From: Opitutales bacterium
GTDB lineage: Bacteria > Verrucomicrobiota > Verrucomicrobiia > Opitutales > Oceanipulchritudinaceae
Length of the DNA stretch: 47,729 nucleotides
Direction of reading: 5' to 3'
Assembly: GCA_016928295.1 (NCBI GenBank)
Contig: JAFGLA010000050.1
Coordinates: 1-47,729, forward strand
Below are positions 25,284 to 33,959 of the stretch, in pieces. A program made the translations under genes and the position numbers. The notes beneath the pieces are model-generated. The model was not told the origin of the DNA and did not search any database. It was given only the letters and a program-made list of their open reading frames with translations. Position 1 is the first letter of the stretch. Each line of letters begins with the position of its first letter.

Positions 25284-25824
25284 GTTTCCCTCCGATTATG
25301 CCCGATTATCGACAAGCGCAATTCATGCCAATAGAGCAGCAGCGATAGCTGAATACGGCTTGAATGTGGCTGAAGTCCTTCATCGGTCCAGATGCCGAGG
25401 CTTGGTAAACTTGACAGGTTAATCGTGAGATGTCCGAAAATATATCGGCCAAAACCTGAAATGAATAAACAAGTAACAGGTTTTGCGGGGCGATTTTTTC
25501 CAGACCCGGGGCGGGGCGGCAAGATTCGGCGCGACGGAGAGGCTTCTGCACAGATGCCTGATAACAAGCACCTTGCATCACAGCCACTCCATTCGCAAAA
25601 GAATGGTGCATGATTAATGCAAATCAGGCAGACGCACCGTTGCAACGAAAAAATGCATTATGTTGCGTTATTTAACAAAAGCGCACGAAATGACACACAG
25701 TGAACGCGCCCAAGCGCCACCCAGCCCATGATGTCAAAAACATCGGCGAGCATTAAAAAGTCGGTGTCGGAAATGATTGACTTCCTGCTGTCTGCCCGAC
25801 ACTTTTCTCGTCTTTCTGCCACAT
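25284..25824. other. Gene-free region before tRNA-Val
   Basis: The 541 bases hold only overlapping frames without recognisable protein features or ribosome sites. A TTGACA occurs at about 25410, without a well-spaced -10. The right end probably holds the tRNA promoter. Confidence 0.35.
25777..25805 (+). promoter_or_regulatory. Possible tRNA-Val promoter
   Basis: TTGACT (25777-25782) and CACTTT (25800-25805) are separated by 17 bases, about 20 bases before the tRNA. The -10 match is poor. Confidence 0.3.
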
Positions 25825-25901
25825 GGGGGAATAGCTCAGTTGGTTAGAGCGCATGATTCACATTCATGAGGTCCGGGGTTCGAGCCCCCGTTCTCCCACC
25901 A
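25825..25901 (+). tRNA. tRNA-Val (anticodon CAC)
   Basis: A full cloverleaf of 77 bases can be drawn. The acceptor stem GGGGGAA pairs with TTCTCCC (one G-U), and the D arm is GCTC/GAGC. The anticodon stem CATGA/TCATG holds the loop TTCACAT, giving anticodon CAC, which reads GUG. The T arm is CGGGG/CCCCG with TTCGAGC. The 3' ACCA end is encoded. Confidence 0.95.
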
Positions 25902-26012
25902 TTTATCCCAAACCGCTTCCTGTTGCGGTGTTTGCGAATCGCAATTTCTTCCATTGAAAAGCTGCGGACAAGCTGTCCATCCTTGGCTTTTGCGAAGAAC
26001 CGTATTCGGGGA

Positions 26013-26627
26013 TCAATCTACGGGCTTGCCTTCGATGTACAACTGCTCAGCCACGGCACGGCCTTTGAGTATGCGCACTGTAAGATAGTTTTCGCGATTC
26101 GTAGCATCCTCCCCCTCCCCAGAGTCTCTGCGATTCGCCTCTCGGTATCGGCGCTCCACCTCCGGCGCTGCGTCTTCGTTCATGTAGTAGCGTTGGAAAG
26201 GCAGGGTCAGATTGTATTTATATGGAATCTTTTTGACCTCGTTCGCGTCGGCATCCAGAGAATGTACCCTGCTGTCATGGTATGATTGATAGCTGCGCCA
26301 CTTCTTAACATAAATGTAGGGCCGCGAATCATCCGCGGGGGCATCCTGTTGCAAGGCCTGAACGCTTGCGTAGCCCTCTTCGTCCACACTCAAAATGGCA
26401 TACACAGGCATCCCGTAAGCAAGCTTGTATTCTTCGGGCACTTCAAAGTGCGCAGCTTCAAAATCCAGCGCAACGTAGCGGCCACGGAAGGGATCGTATG
26501 GGTCGAAAGGCTCCGTCACGAAGCGCACTTCGCGCCCTTTGGCCAATACCCATTCGCGCCCTCCTATCATCCATGCCACGCTGCCAAGCTGGGCAATCGC
26601 GATGAATACTAAAATAAGGTATCTCAT
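26013..26627 (-). CDS. GDYXXLXY-domain protein (membrane-anchored)
   Basis: The 204-residue protein has one N-terminal membrane helix (MRYLILVFIAIAQLGSVAWM), then the family signature FVTEPFDPYDPFRGRYVALDFE near 40-60, and QRYYMNEDAAPEVE near 150. Proteins of this type are almost always encoded next to DUF2157 membrane proteins, as here. The upstream gene ends four bases inside this one (ATGA overlap), indicating translational coupling. Function is unknown; the pair is presumably one membrane complex. Confidence 0.88.
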   Translation of the reverse strand: MRYLILVFIAIAQLGSVAWMIGGREWVLAKGREVRFVTEPFDPYDPFRGRYVALDFEAAHFEVPEEYKLAYGMPVYAILSVDEEGYASVQALQQDAPADDSRPYIYVKKWRSYQSYHDSRVHSLDADANEVKKIPYKYNLTLPFQRYYMNEDAAPEVERRYREANRRDSGEGEDATNRENYLTVRILKGRAVAEQLYIEGKPVD

Positions 26628-27940
26628 GCCTGCCTCTCTTTCCTGAACTTGGCCCCGAGCCTCAGATTCACGACTATGAACGCAACGCCGATAACGATGA
26701 ATGCCATGCCGCGAAACACCATGGGCAAGTCTTCGTCAAAGAAGCGCAAAAGGAACATCAGGGACATGGTGAGCATACCGAAGTTTACCGTGCCCATGCG
26801 CTCCGCTCTGTAACCCAAGTATGTCGTCGCCGCGCCAAGGGCGATCCCCATCAGGTTCGCCAGAAAATAGCCCACTGCCCCGTCAGGAGCATTGATTGTA
26901 ACAAGGCGCAAGAGCAGTATTACAGGCCCGAGACCGCCCCACAGGACGCCCATCCAGTCCCTGCGGCGGTATACGAAAACAAGCGGAATAACGCTTGCCA
27001 GCACAAGAATTACAAGCACGGAAACAGCCTCTGCTCTGACGGGCGAATTGAAGAAATCCAGCTCTTTCCAAAAATCGTGAAAGCTCGCTACGGACAGTAT
27101 CACAAGCAATCCTGCCAGTGCCGCTGCAAAGGGAAATGCAGCAATGTAACGCGCTCCCCCGCTCCAGCTCCTGAAGGACACCACGGCCGAGAACAGGCAT
27201 GCGTAGCCAGTAAGCGTCGCCCACAAATCCCAGCCTTTGACATACAGCCCAATGGCGAAGGCGCCCAACATGAACGCGACAAGCCAGCGTTGTGCAAAGT
27301 TGCGCCCCTGCTTCCCGAGCAGGATGACCAACGGAACAAGCAGCGCGAGAAGAAGCCAAAACATTGTGGCGTCGTACAAACCCGCGCTCCTCACAAAGTC
27401 ATATTCATTTAGCTTCCAGATACATACGCCTACCGCGTACAGGCTTGCCGCGCCGACCGAACGCAAAAGATACACTGCGGGAAGCCCAAGGATGCATACG
27501 GTTAAAAGAAAGGAGCTAATGTCGCCCGGGATGTTGTAGGTCTGCCCCACAAGCGCGATTGCGGCACCGAGAGCGCAGATGTTGCCCATGGCCGCGCCTT
27601 CGCGCAGCGGCAGGCTGTCGGGCACGCGGTGCAGCGCATAGGCGGCGAGCGCGTATGTACAGAGTAGCGGCAATACCGACAGGAATGCGCGTAGCGGGCG
27701 GCTTAGTTCATTCCAGTTGTGCGCAAACAATAGGATGACGCCTGCGCCGATGAGCAGAGCGGCCAAGGCTGCAAGTATGACGCTCGTCACGCGGCGAAGG
27801 TCCACGCCGGAAGGCCCGTAATGGGCCTTGATCGATTCGCTGGCCTCGGGGTTTAGCCAGCCTTTTTCCTGCCATTGAGGCAGTTGGCTGTATAGCCAGG
27901 CAAGGTGTTTGGAGTCACGGCTCACAAGCTGTGATGACAT
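26624..27940 (-). CDS. DUF2157 multi-spanning membrane protein
   Basis: The 438-residue protein opens with a cytoplasmic region (about 1-65) containing LYSQLPQWQEKGWLN, typical of DUF2157. About twelve to thirteen membrane helices follow, starting LAALLIGAGVILLFAHNWNEL. It forms a two-gene operon with the GDYXXLXY protein. The ATG at 27940 was chosen over an in-frame TTG six codons upstream. No transport or catalytic motif is evident and the role is unknown. Confidence 0.88.
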   Translation of the reverse strand: MSSQLVSRDSKHLAWLYSQLPQWQEKGWLNPEASESIKAHYGPSGVDLRRVTSVILAALAALLIGAGVILLFAHNWNELSRPLRAFLSVLPLLCTYALAAYALHRVPDSLPLREGAAMGNICALGAAIALVGQTYNIPGDISSFLLTVCILGLPAVYLLRSVGAASLYAVGVCIWKLNEYDFVRSAGLYDATMFWLLLALLVPLVILLGKQGRNFAQRWLVAFMLGAFAIGLYVKGWDLWATLTGYACLFSAVVSFRSWSGGARYIAAFPFAAALAGLLVILSVASFHDFWKELDFFNSPVRAEAVSVLVILVLASVIPLVFVYRRRDWMGVLWGGLGPVILLLRLVTINAPDGAVGYFLANLMGIALGAATTYLGYRAERMGTVNFGMLTMSLMFLLRFFDEDLPMVFRGMAFIVIGVAFIVVNLRLGAKFRKERQA

Positions 27941-28149
27941 ATCAAATCCACATGGCAATCAAGCTCATACACCATGCGCAATGCAGAAACGCGCCTTCCA
28001 TTCGCATTATCATGAGGTAAAGCACCCAATCGGCTTGACTAATCAAGCATTCGCATAAATGATTCCCCCTGTTTTTTAAAAAAACTTTACCGCCGTTTCT
28101 CCCCCGTGTGGCGGCGCAACACCAAGTCATCTGCTTACCGAACCCAAAA

Positions 28150-28830
28150 ATGAAAAAGCTAATCGCCCTAGCAATAGCAGCCACTTTGCCCTGTATCGCC
28201 TTTTCTGCCGAAAGGCCTGATGGCAGGCTTGGCACGACAATGCTGACCGTTGGCGGCATTTACGCGAATGTTGACGCCAGCCACTACTCAAGCGAGCTGG
28301 ACTTCAATTTCTCCGGTATTGAGATGGGCATCAACCAGCCAGTGATGGAACGCCGCGGCTTCGCCGTGGACTTCAACACGACAATCAGCCATATTACGAA
28401 CAACAATCTGGGCCACTACGTGGATCTGGATGCTACGACGTTCCTCGCCGGCCTCACCTTCTATCGCGACGGAATGCTCTCCCCGTATTTCCGCCCCGTG
28501 CTCGGATACAGCAAGATCTCTTTGGATCTGCAAAACATGGACGAGCTGGACGGCTGGGACGAAGATGACGAACTAAGCGGCAGCGATAGCACATGGATCT
28601 ACGGGGCGCAGGCGGGTGTTGAAATACACCTGATTCGCGGACTTTCTGTAACTCCCTACATCTCCTACATGGGCTTCTCCGAAGACATCCTCGGCACCAA
28701 CACCGAAGTGGGTGTAAACATCGACTACTGGTTCAGCGATCGCTTCGGCGTATTCGCCGGATTCATGTACACCACAGAGGAGCACATCGACGCCACAGTC
28801 TATGAGCTTGGTGCCAGTATGCACTATTAG
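28150..28830 (+). CDS. Outer-membrane beta-barrel protein
   Basis: The 226-residue precursor has a signal peptide (MKKLIALAIAATLPCIAFSAE). The mature part consists of repeated amphipathic strands with aromatic girdles, for example AVDFNTTISHI, TFLAGLTFYRDGMLSPYF and VTPYISYMGFSED. It ends in VYELGASMHY with a terminal aromatic residue, as outer-membrane proteins require for BAM recognition. An acidic loop (DELDGWDEDDELSGSD) may be exposed at the surface. It resembles eight-stranded OmpA/OmpW-size barrels; pore or adhesin function cannot be decided. A terminator follows. Confidence 0.8.
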   Translation: MKKLIALAIAATLPCIAFSAERPDGRLGTTMLTVGGIYANVDASHYSSELDFNFSGIEMGINQPVMERRGFAVDFNTTISHITNNNLGHYVDLDATTFLAGLTFYRDGMLSPYFRPVLGYSKISLDLQNMDELDGWDEDDELSGSDSTWIYGAQAGVEIHLIRGLSVTPYISYMGFSEDILGTNTEVGVNIDYWFSDRFGVFAGFMYTTEEHIDATVYELGASMHY

Positions 28831-28861
28831 CGTACGCCCAAAAAACTCCCATATGCGACAG

Positions 28862-28895
28862 ACGCGGGCCTTCCCCAAAGAAGGTCCGCGTTATT
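28862..28895 (+). terminator. Terminator of the outer-membrane barrel gene
   Basis: ACGCGGGCCTTC (28862-28873) pairs with GAAGGTCCGCGT (28880-28891) with one G-T pair, followed by TATT. It also lies just downstream of the convergent queG gene. Confidence 0.75.
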
Positions 28896-28925
28896 GCGTA
28901 CGCACCCCGAAACCTCGCGGCCCGC

Positions 28926-29948
28926 TTATAGACGCGCCCTAATTTGCCCAAGCGCCCATTGCGCGGCCTCGGCCACAACCTCGTCCTCGTCCAGCGCTGC
29001 GACCTCTAGTGCGGGAACATCTCCCACGGCCCCCGTATTACCAAGCACGATGCAGGCGTTGCGCTTCAAGCCCTGCAACTTCGTCCGCCGCATGGCCATG
29101 CCGGCCAGCTCGCGGTCAAAGTCCTCCTGCGTCCAACCGAGCAGCACGACGGGGTCCGGCAGGGGGCGCGGCGAAAAACGCTCTTCTTTCGTAGCCACGG
29201 CCCAGCGGTTCCATGGGCAGGCCGCGATGCAGTCGTCACAGCCGTAGAGGTGCCCGCCGACAAGCGCACGCAACTCCAGCGGAATAGCCCCGCGGTGCTC
29301 GATTGTAAGGTACGATATGCAGCGCCGCGCGTCCATTCGATAGGGCCCCGTGATTGCGCCCGTCGGGCAGGCGTCGATGCAACGGTGGCAGCTACCGCAG
29401 CGGTCCTTCGCAGGCGCGTCGGGTGGCAGGTCGAGCGTTGTCAGCACGGTGCCAAGAAAGAGCCAGTTGCCGAACTTTTCGTGAACAAGGTTTGTGTGCT
29501 TGCCCTGCCAGCCAAGGCCCGCCAGTTGCGCAGTGGGCTTTTCAAGAATGGGCCCGGTGTCCGCGTAAGGGCGGTTTTCCCCGCCGTGGGAGCGCAGGAT
29601 TTCGCAGAACTGCTTCAGGCGGGAATTGAAGAGCTTGTGGTAGTCTCCGCCGAGGGCATAGGCTGCCACTTCGCCGCGCCTTTCCGGCTTAGGCTGGTAA
29701 TAGTTGAGGCCAAGGCTGATTACGCTCTTTACGCCTTTTAGGACCTGAGTGGGGTCGAGGCGGCGTTCCAGATCCCGCGCCATCCAGTCCATGCCGCCCT
29801 GCTCGCCCTGTTCAATCCATTCGCGGTAACGAGCTGCCGTAACCGGTACGCTTGGGGCGCAGACACCGAACGCGCAAAAGCCCAGTGACAGAGCCGCTTC
29901 GCGGAGGCTGTCCTTTAGGGAAACATCGTTTTGTTGGCCTTTGCTCAT
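28926..29948 (-). CDS. queG: Epoxyqueuosine reductase
   Basis: QueG reduces epoxyqueuosine to queuosine in tRNAs with GUN anticodons (Asp, Asn, His, Tyr), using cobalamin and two [4Fe-4S] clusters. The 340 residues contain the N-terminal reductase domain with SVISLGLNYY and ADTGPILEKP. The ferredoxin-like part has CGSCHRCIDACPTGAI and CDDCIAACPWN, which supply the cluster cysteines. A C-terminal HEAT-like tail with CIVLGNTGAVGDVPALE completes the usual domain order. A target tRNA, tRNA-Tyr(GUA), is in the same window. The upstream neighbour on the other strand is a Dabb protein. Confidence 0.95.
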   Translation of the reverse strand: MSKGQQNDVSLKDSLREAALSLGFCAFGVCAPSVPVTAARYREWIEQGEQGGMDWMARDLERRLDPTQVLKGVKSVISLGLNYYQPKPERRGEVAAYALGGDYHKLFNSRLKQFCEILRSHGGENRPYADTGPILEKPTAQLAGLGWQGKHTNLVHEKFGNWLFLGTVLTTLDLPPDAPAKDRCGSCHRCIDACPTGAITGPYRMDARRCISYLTIEHRGAIPLELRALVGGHLYGCDDCIAACPWNRWAVATKEERFSPRPLPDPVVLLGWTQEDFDRELAGMAMRRTKLQGLKRNACIVLGNTGAVGDVPALEVAALDEDEVVAEAAQWALGQIRARL

Positions 29949-29993
29949 GGATGGGCTTGCCTTTTGCGCAGAGGCTATTAACTAGGTTTGAGC

Positions 29994-30290
29994 ATGGTTA
30001 CTCACGTTGTCATTTGGAAGATGAAGCCGGAAGCCGAGGGTCAGGACGCCGCGGCCAACATGGCAAAGATGCAGAACTTGCTCTACGGCCTCAAGGGCGT
30101 AGTGCCCGGCCTGCTGGATTTGAACTGCGGAGTGGATTTCAACCGCTCCGCCGCAGCGTATGACTTCGCGCTGGTAACGGTGCACAGCTCCCGCGAGGCG
30201 CTCGCCCTCTATCAGGACCACCCGGAGCACGTTAAAGTGCGCGACTTTGTGGGAAAAGTGGCCCAGGCAAGAGCCGTAGTGGATTTCTAG
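29994..30290 (+). CDS. Dabb (stress-responsive alpha/beta barrel) domain protein
   Basis: The 98-residue protein is one ferredoxin-like Dabb domain: MVTHVVIWKMKPEAEG at the start, GLLDLNCGVDFNRS in the middle, and a DFALVTVHSSREALALYQDH segment with PEHVKVRDFV near the end. These small dimeric proteins are widespread; the biochemical role is mostly unknown. The ATG at 29994 matches the family start; an in-frame TTG lies two codons upstream. Confidence 0.85.
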   Translation: MVTHVVIWKMKPEAEGQDAAANMAKMQNLLYGLKGVVPGLLDLNCGVDFNRSAAAYDFALVTVHSSREALALYQDHPEHVKVRDFVGKVAQARAVVDF

Positions 30291-30308
30291 GGCGCGTATA
30301 ACAGAAGA

Positions 30309-30386
30309 CCGAGGTGGCGTGATGGTTTTTAGCCAAAAAGACACGCGCATCCAACCGGGAGTTCTATTTGCAGACGCTCCATAGGG
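30309..30386. repeat. Dispersed repeat family B, divergent copy
   Basis: The core GGTTTTTAGCCAAAAAG with a following CCGGGAGT block parallels the copies at 1 and 34107. The end TTTGCAGACGCTCC also matches the hairpin arm at 135-147. It lies between the Dabb gene and uvrB, so it may also mark their 3' ends. Confidence 0.5.
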
Positions 30387-30411
30387 CTAGTTCCCCCTCC
30401 ACGCCGCCGCT

Positions 30412-32505
30412 TCAGCTTCGCTTGGTCTTCTTGCCCACGCTGAACTTGCTGCCCTTGTAAATTGTGCCGCTCCTTGCGCCCCTGCGCTTGTGGGCGTCCG
30501 CGCCCTTACCCTTGCCTCCGGCCTGCCTGTACTTTGCCACGGCGTCCTTGCCACCTTTCAGGGCCTCTATCTGGTCGCGCAACACAGCCGCCCTTTCAAA
30601 GTCCAGCCTCTCCGCAGCCTCCAGCATCTCGTCCTCCAGCTCCGCAAGCACAAGGGCCACGTCCTCGTCGCCCCCCGCCTCGGCCACACTCACCGGGTCC
30701 GCCTCGAACTGCTCGTAATGCAGGCTCTCCTGATCTGCCCGCTTCACACCCGTCGGCGTAATCCCGTGCTCCGCGTTGAACGCCTCCTGTCTGGCGCGGC
30801 GGGCGTTTGTCGTCTCGATGGCAGCCCTTAGCGAGCCAGTCATGTTGTCCGCGTACAGGAGCACGCGCCCCTTCTCGTGACGCGCCGCGCGGCCCGCCGT
30901 CTGCACAATCGAAGTCTCGCTGCGCAAAAAGCCCTCCTTGTCCGCGTCCAGAATGGCCACAAGCGCAACCTCCGGCAAATCCAGCCCCTCGCGCAGAAGG
31001 TTCACACCCACGAGCACGTCGAAGTGCCCCCGGCGCAACTTGCGCAATATCTCCACGCGCTCGATGGCGTCTATGTCGCTGTGCAGATACTCCACGCGCA
31101 AGCCGCGCTCGCGCAAATACGTCGTCAAATCCTCGCTCATGCGCTTGGTCAGCGTCGTGGCCAGCACGCGCTCGCCAGCCTCCGCCGCCTTGAGCGCCTC
31201 GCCGATGAAGTCCTCCACCTGCCCCGTCGAAGGACGCAAATCCATCACCGGGTCCAAAAGGCCCGTAGGGCGTATAAGCTGATGCACGACGATGGCCGAT
31301 TCGCGAAGCTCGAAATCCGCCGGAGTGGCCGACACGAACACCGCCTGCCCCGTTACCTCGCCCCAGAACTCGCTGTCCTTGAGCGGACGGTTGTCCAAGG
31401 CGCTCGGCAGGCGGAAACCGTATTCGACGAGCTTTTCCTTTCGAGCGCGATCGCCGTTGTACATCGCGCGTATCTGCGGCACAGTGGCGTGGCTTTCGTC
31501 GATTATGAGCAGGAAGTCCTTGGGGAAAAAGTCTATGAGGCAGAAGGGGCGATCCCCCTCCTTGCGGGCCGAAAGGTGCCGCGAATAGTTCTCTATGCCG
31601 GAGCAGAAGCCCATCTCTGCCATAAGCTCCAGGTCGTACTCGGTGCGCATGCGTATGCGCTGCGCTTCGACGAGTTTGTTCGCCTTTTCCAACACATCCA
31701 CGCGCTCCTCCATCTCGGAGCGAATGCGCTTCATGGCGGCCTCCAGCTTGTCTCGGCTCGTGACGAAGGGGCTGGCCGGGTACAGGGCGAACTGTTCGAG
31801 CGGTGCGCCGCAGTTGCCCGTCAGGGGTTCGAGCGGGCGGATGCGCTCCACCTCGTCGCCCCAGAACTCGATGCGCACTGCGCTTTCCATGTAGGCTGGG
31901 AACACGTCCACGACCTCGCCCCGCACGCGGAAGCGGCCCCGTTCAAAGGCGATGTCGTTGCGCTCGTACAGGCTCTCCACCATGCGCTTTAGGAAGTCGT
32001 CGCGGCGCAGGCGCTGGCCGCGCTTCACGGTGATGAGCATGTCCGTGTAGTCCTCCGGCGAGCCGAGGCCGTAAATGCAGGATACGCTGGCGACAACTAG
32101 CACGTCGCGGCGGCTTACCAGGGCGCTGGTGGCGCGGATGCGCAGGCGCTCGATCTCGTCGTTTATGGAGGAATCCTTCTCGATGTAGGTATCCGTCTGC
32201 GGGATGTAGGCTTCGGGCTGGTAGTAGTCGAAGTTCGAGACGAAGTACTCCACCGCGTTGTCCGGGAAGAAGCCCTTGAACTCGCTGTAAAGCTGGGCCG
32301 CGAGAGTCTTGTTGTGCGAGATTACTAGCGTTGGCCTGTTGAGCCGCGCCACGAGATTGGCAATCGTGAAGGTCTTGCCGCTGCCCGTGACGCCGAGCAG
32401 GGTCTGGAAGCGGTTCCCGGCGCGGATGGACTCTTCAAGAGCGTCGATGGCGGCGGGCTGGTCGCCCATTGGCGAATACTCGGATACCAGTTTGAAGCGT
32501 TCCAT
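30412..32505 (-). CDS. uvrB: Excinuclease ABC subunit B
   Basis: UvrB is the damage-verifying helicase-like subunit of nucleotide excision repair. The 697 residues show Walker A GVTGSGKTFT (about 39-48), the damage-probing beta-hairpin YYQPEAYIPQTDTYIEKD, and LLIIDESHATV. The helicase C motifs include GLDLPEVALV and QTAGRAARH, and a C-terminal UVR coiled coil (ELEDEMLEAAERLDFERAAV) binds UvrC. A basic tail after the UVR motif (KGADAHKRRGARSG) is longer than usual. The ATG at 32505 follows a TATACA hexamer by five bases; a GTG directly upstream is an alternative. Confidence 0.97.
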   Translation of the reverse strand: MERFKLVSEYSPMGDQPAAIDALEESIRAGNRFQTLLGVTGSGKTFTIANLVARLNRPTLVISHNKTLAAQLYSEFKGFFPDNAVEYFVSNFDYYQPEAYIPQTDTYIEKDSSINDEIERLRIRATSALVSRRDVLVVASVSCIYGLGSPEDYTDMLITVKRGQRLRRDDFLKRMVESLYERNDIAFERGRFRVRGEVVDVFPAYMESAVRIEFWGDEVERIRPLEPLTGNCGAPLEQFALYPASPFVTSRDKLEAAMKRIRSEMEERVDVLEKANKLVEAQRIRMRTEYDLELMAEMGFCSGIENYSRHLSARKEGDRPFCLIDFFPKDFLLIIDESHATVPQIRAMYNGDRARKEKLVEYGFRLPSALDNRPLKDSEFWGEVTGQAVFVSATPADFELRESAIVVHQLIRPTGLLDPVMDLRPSTGQVEDFIGEALKAAEAGERVLATTLTKRMSEDLTTYLRERGLRVEYLHSDIDAIERVEILRKLRRGHFDVLVGVNLLREGLDLPEVALVAILDADKEGFLRSETSIVQTAGRAARHEKGRVLLYADNMTGSLRAAIETTNARRARQEAFNAEHGITPTGVKRADQESLHYEQFEADPVSVAEAGGDEDVALVLAELEDEMLEAAERLDFERAAVLRDQIEALKGGKDAVAKYRQAGGKGKGADAHKRRGARSGTIYKGSKFSVGKKTKRS

Positions 32506-32584
32506 CACCGTGTATATTTGTGCAGTGCAATGCCGCGCGCAAGTATCTTCGGAGAAATTGCTGCGGCAGGCCGCGCAAAGGCGT

Positions 32585-33478
32585 TCAGAGCCGCGACTTG
32601 CGCCTTCTCAACAGCGCGACACCCAGAGCGCCAAGGCCGCCGAACAAGGTCCAAGTGGCGGGTTCTGGCACCGGCAACAAGAAATCTCCCCCAACGTAGC
32701 CGGGCGTCTCTTCAGCCGTTCCGTATTGGCCGTAAATGTCGTTTTCCACGGCGTAGTCTCCCAAGGCGTGCGTGCTCGTAAGACCAGACTCCAGTCCCTC
32801 GGCCCATGAATCGGCAAACGAGTAATCCCAAGACTCCTCGTCCCATTCGGCTGCATATGCGAAGAAGCGGTTCGTATCCGCCTCGCTAATGCCAAGGCCG
32901 TACAAAAAGTCTCCCGCGAAGCACTGCGTCATCACATAGGCTTCCCATATCGGGTTTTTCGCTGTGATGGGGCTTAGCAGGGAACTGATTTCGCTCGTGT
33001 AAATGGATTCGGCGAAAAGATCTTCCGTATTCCACCCGATTAGCGAACCTGAGCCCTGAGTTCCATCCGTAAAGCCGTGGTCAAAAGACCAGAAATAAAA
33101 GCTGTCCTGCCCCGACACCATGGTGTAACCCACCAACGACAGGGTGGAGGCAAAATTGGCGCGCGTGGCGGAAAGGACGCTACTGCCGGCGCTTGTCACA
33201 GCCGACCAGTCGGAATTCACATCCTCATATGTATCCGCTTTTTTTTGATCTAGGGAAGGATCCGTTCCGTCGGCAAAGAGCACGTGCACGTTGCCCGCCG
33301 AATACCCCAGCTGAGTGGTGAGAACAGACCACATGCGAAAGGTCTGCGTGTAGTAGCGATCCCAATTATTGCTCAAGTTGCCACCACCGCTGAAAAGAAC
33401 GGCGTAGTTTTCGGCTCCGAGACAACACGGGAGAGCGACAAATGGCAAAATCAAGGTCGCGAGCTTTAGTTTATGCAT
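32585..33478 (-). CDS. PEP-CTERM protein resembling C13 (legumain-like) cysteine peptidases
   Basis: The 297-residue precursor has a signal peptide ending near CCLGA. The domain starts ENYAVLFSGGGNLSNNWDRY and includes GYSAGNVHVLFADG. It resembles C13 peptidases, which begin with a YAVLxAGSxxxxNYRH-like strand. The clan CD catalytic pair appears conserved: His134 in SFDHGFTDG and Cys186 in YVMTQCFAGDF. The C-terminus is a PEP-CTERM signal (VPEPATWTLFGG, hydrophobic helix, LRRRKSRL). It would be an exported, exosortase-processed cysteine peptidase; activity is inferred. An AAGAGGATCATC ribosome site precedes the ATG, with an inverted repeat just upstream. Confidence 0.75.
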   Translation of the reverse strand: MHKLKLATLILPFVALPCCLGAENYAVLFSGGGNLSNNWDRYYTQTFRMWSVLTTQLGYSAGNVHVLFADGTDPSLDQKKADTYEDVNSDWSAVTSAGSSVLSATRANFASTLSLVGYTMVSGQDSFYFWSFDHGFTDGTQGSGSLIGWNTEDLFAESIYTSEISSLLSPITAKNPIWEAYVMTQCFAGDFLYGLGISEADTNRFFAYAAEWDEESWDYSFADSWAEGLESGLTSTHALGDYAVENDIYGQYGTAEETPGYVGGDFLLPVPEPATWTLFGGLGALGVALLRRRKSRL

Positions 33479-33491
33479 GATGATCCTCTTG

Positions 33492-33518
33492 GTGAAATGG
33501 GAAGCCGCTCCATTTCAC
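33492..33518. promoter_or_regulatory. Inverted repeat before the C13-like PEP-CTERM gene
   Basis: GTGAAATGG (33492-33500) and CCATTTCAC (33510-33518) form perfect 9-bp arms around 9 bases. On the minus strand the hairpin sits immediately 5' of the Shine-Dalgarno AGAGG. It could be an operator or an mRNA hairpin that limits translation. Confidence 0.45.
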
Positions 33519-33777
33519 AAAGCGCATAGGTAATTATCGTATGAAGCTGCAATCATTTCAGGCGCAATGATGTATTTTTCTTCATGATTAGATACAAGCT
33601 GGCTCGCCAATAACACAGACAGTGCCTGCCTCCCCATACGCCGCCGCGGCGCATCAAGCTCAAAAAGCAGGATGAAAACCAAGACCGATCAAATACCCCC
33701 TCCTGATCAAAAAGCCTCCCCCCCCCTCTCTACGTTTGCGCACAAACCAAGTATAAACAAAAAAACGGAAAAAAGGC
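33519..33777. other. Gene-free region between the PEP-CTERM gene and tRNA-Tyr
   Basis: No gene is recognisable. The segment contains C-rich and A-rich tracts near 33700-33775 and a CGCCGCCGCGGCG self-complementary run near 33640. The promoter of the PEP-CTERM gene (minus strand) should lie in its left half. Confidence 0.3.
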
Positions 33778-33805
33778 TTGGCAGAACGTACCAGTCCCGT
33801 ATGTT
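33778..33805 (+). promoter_or_regulatory. Probable tRNA-Tyr promoter
   Basis: TTGGCA (33778-33783) and TATGTT (33800-33805) are 16 bases apart and about 21 bases before the tRNA, a good geometry for a sigma-70 promoter. Confidence 0.5.
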
Positions 33806-33826
33806 CATCAACTTTCCGTCATTTCC

Positions 33827-33913
33827 GGTGGGATATCCAAGTGGCTAAAGGGCGCGGACTGTAAATCCGTTCGGTATCACCGTTCACTGGTTCGAATCCA
33901 GTTCCCACCACCA
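33827..33913 (+). tRNA. tRNA-Tyr (anticodon GUA)
   Basis: The 87-base class II tRNA has acceptor stem GGTGGGA/TCCCACC. The anticodon stem GCGGA/TCCGT holds the loop CTGTAAA (anticodon GTA). The long variable arm is CGGT/ACCG, and the T arm is ACTGG/CCAGT with TTCGAAT. The 3' ACCA is encoded. G34 makes it a target for queuosine, consistent with queG nearby. Confidence 0.95.
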
Positions 33914-33917
33914 TTTT

Positions 33918-33959
33918 AAAGCGCAAGGTTGAAGCCTCCAAAGCTCCCTTGCGCTTTTT
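33918..33959 (+). terminator. tRNA-Tyr terminator
   Basis: AAAGCGCAAGG (33918-33928) pairs perfectly with CCTTGCGCTTT (33947-33957), and a T-run ends it. It starts five bases after the tRNA. Confidence 0.85.

Noticed and set aside
30877-31992. 371-residue plus-strand frame
   Set aside because: It is antisense to uvrB, low in recognisable motifs and rich in Ala, His and Val as mirror frames are.
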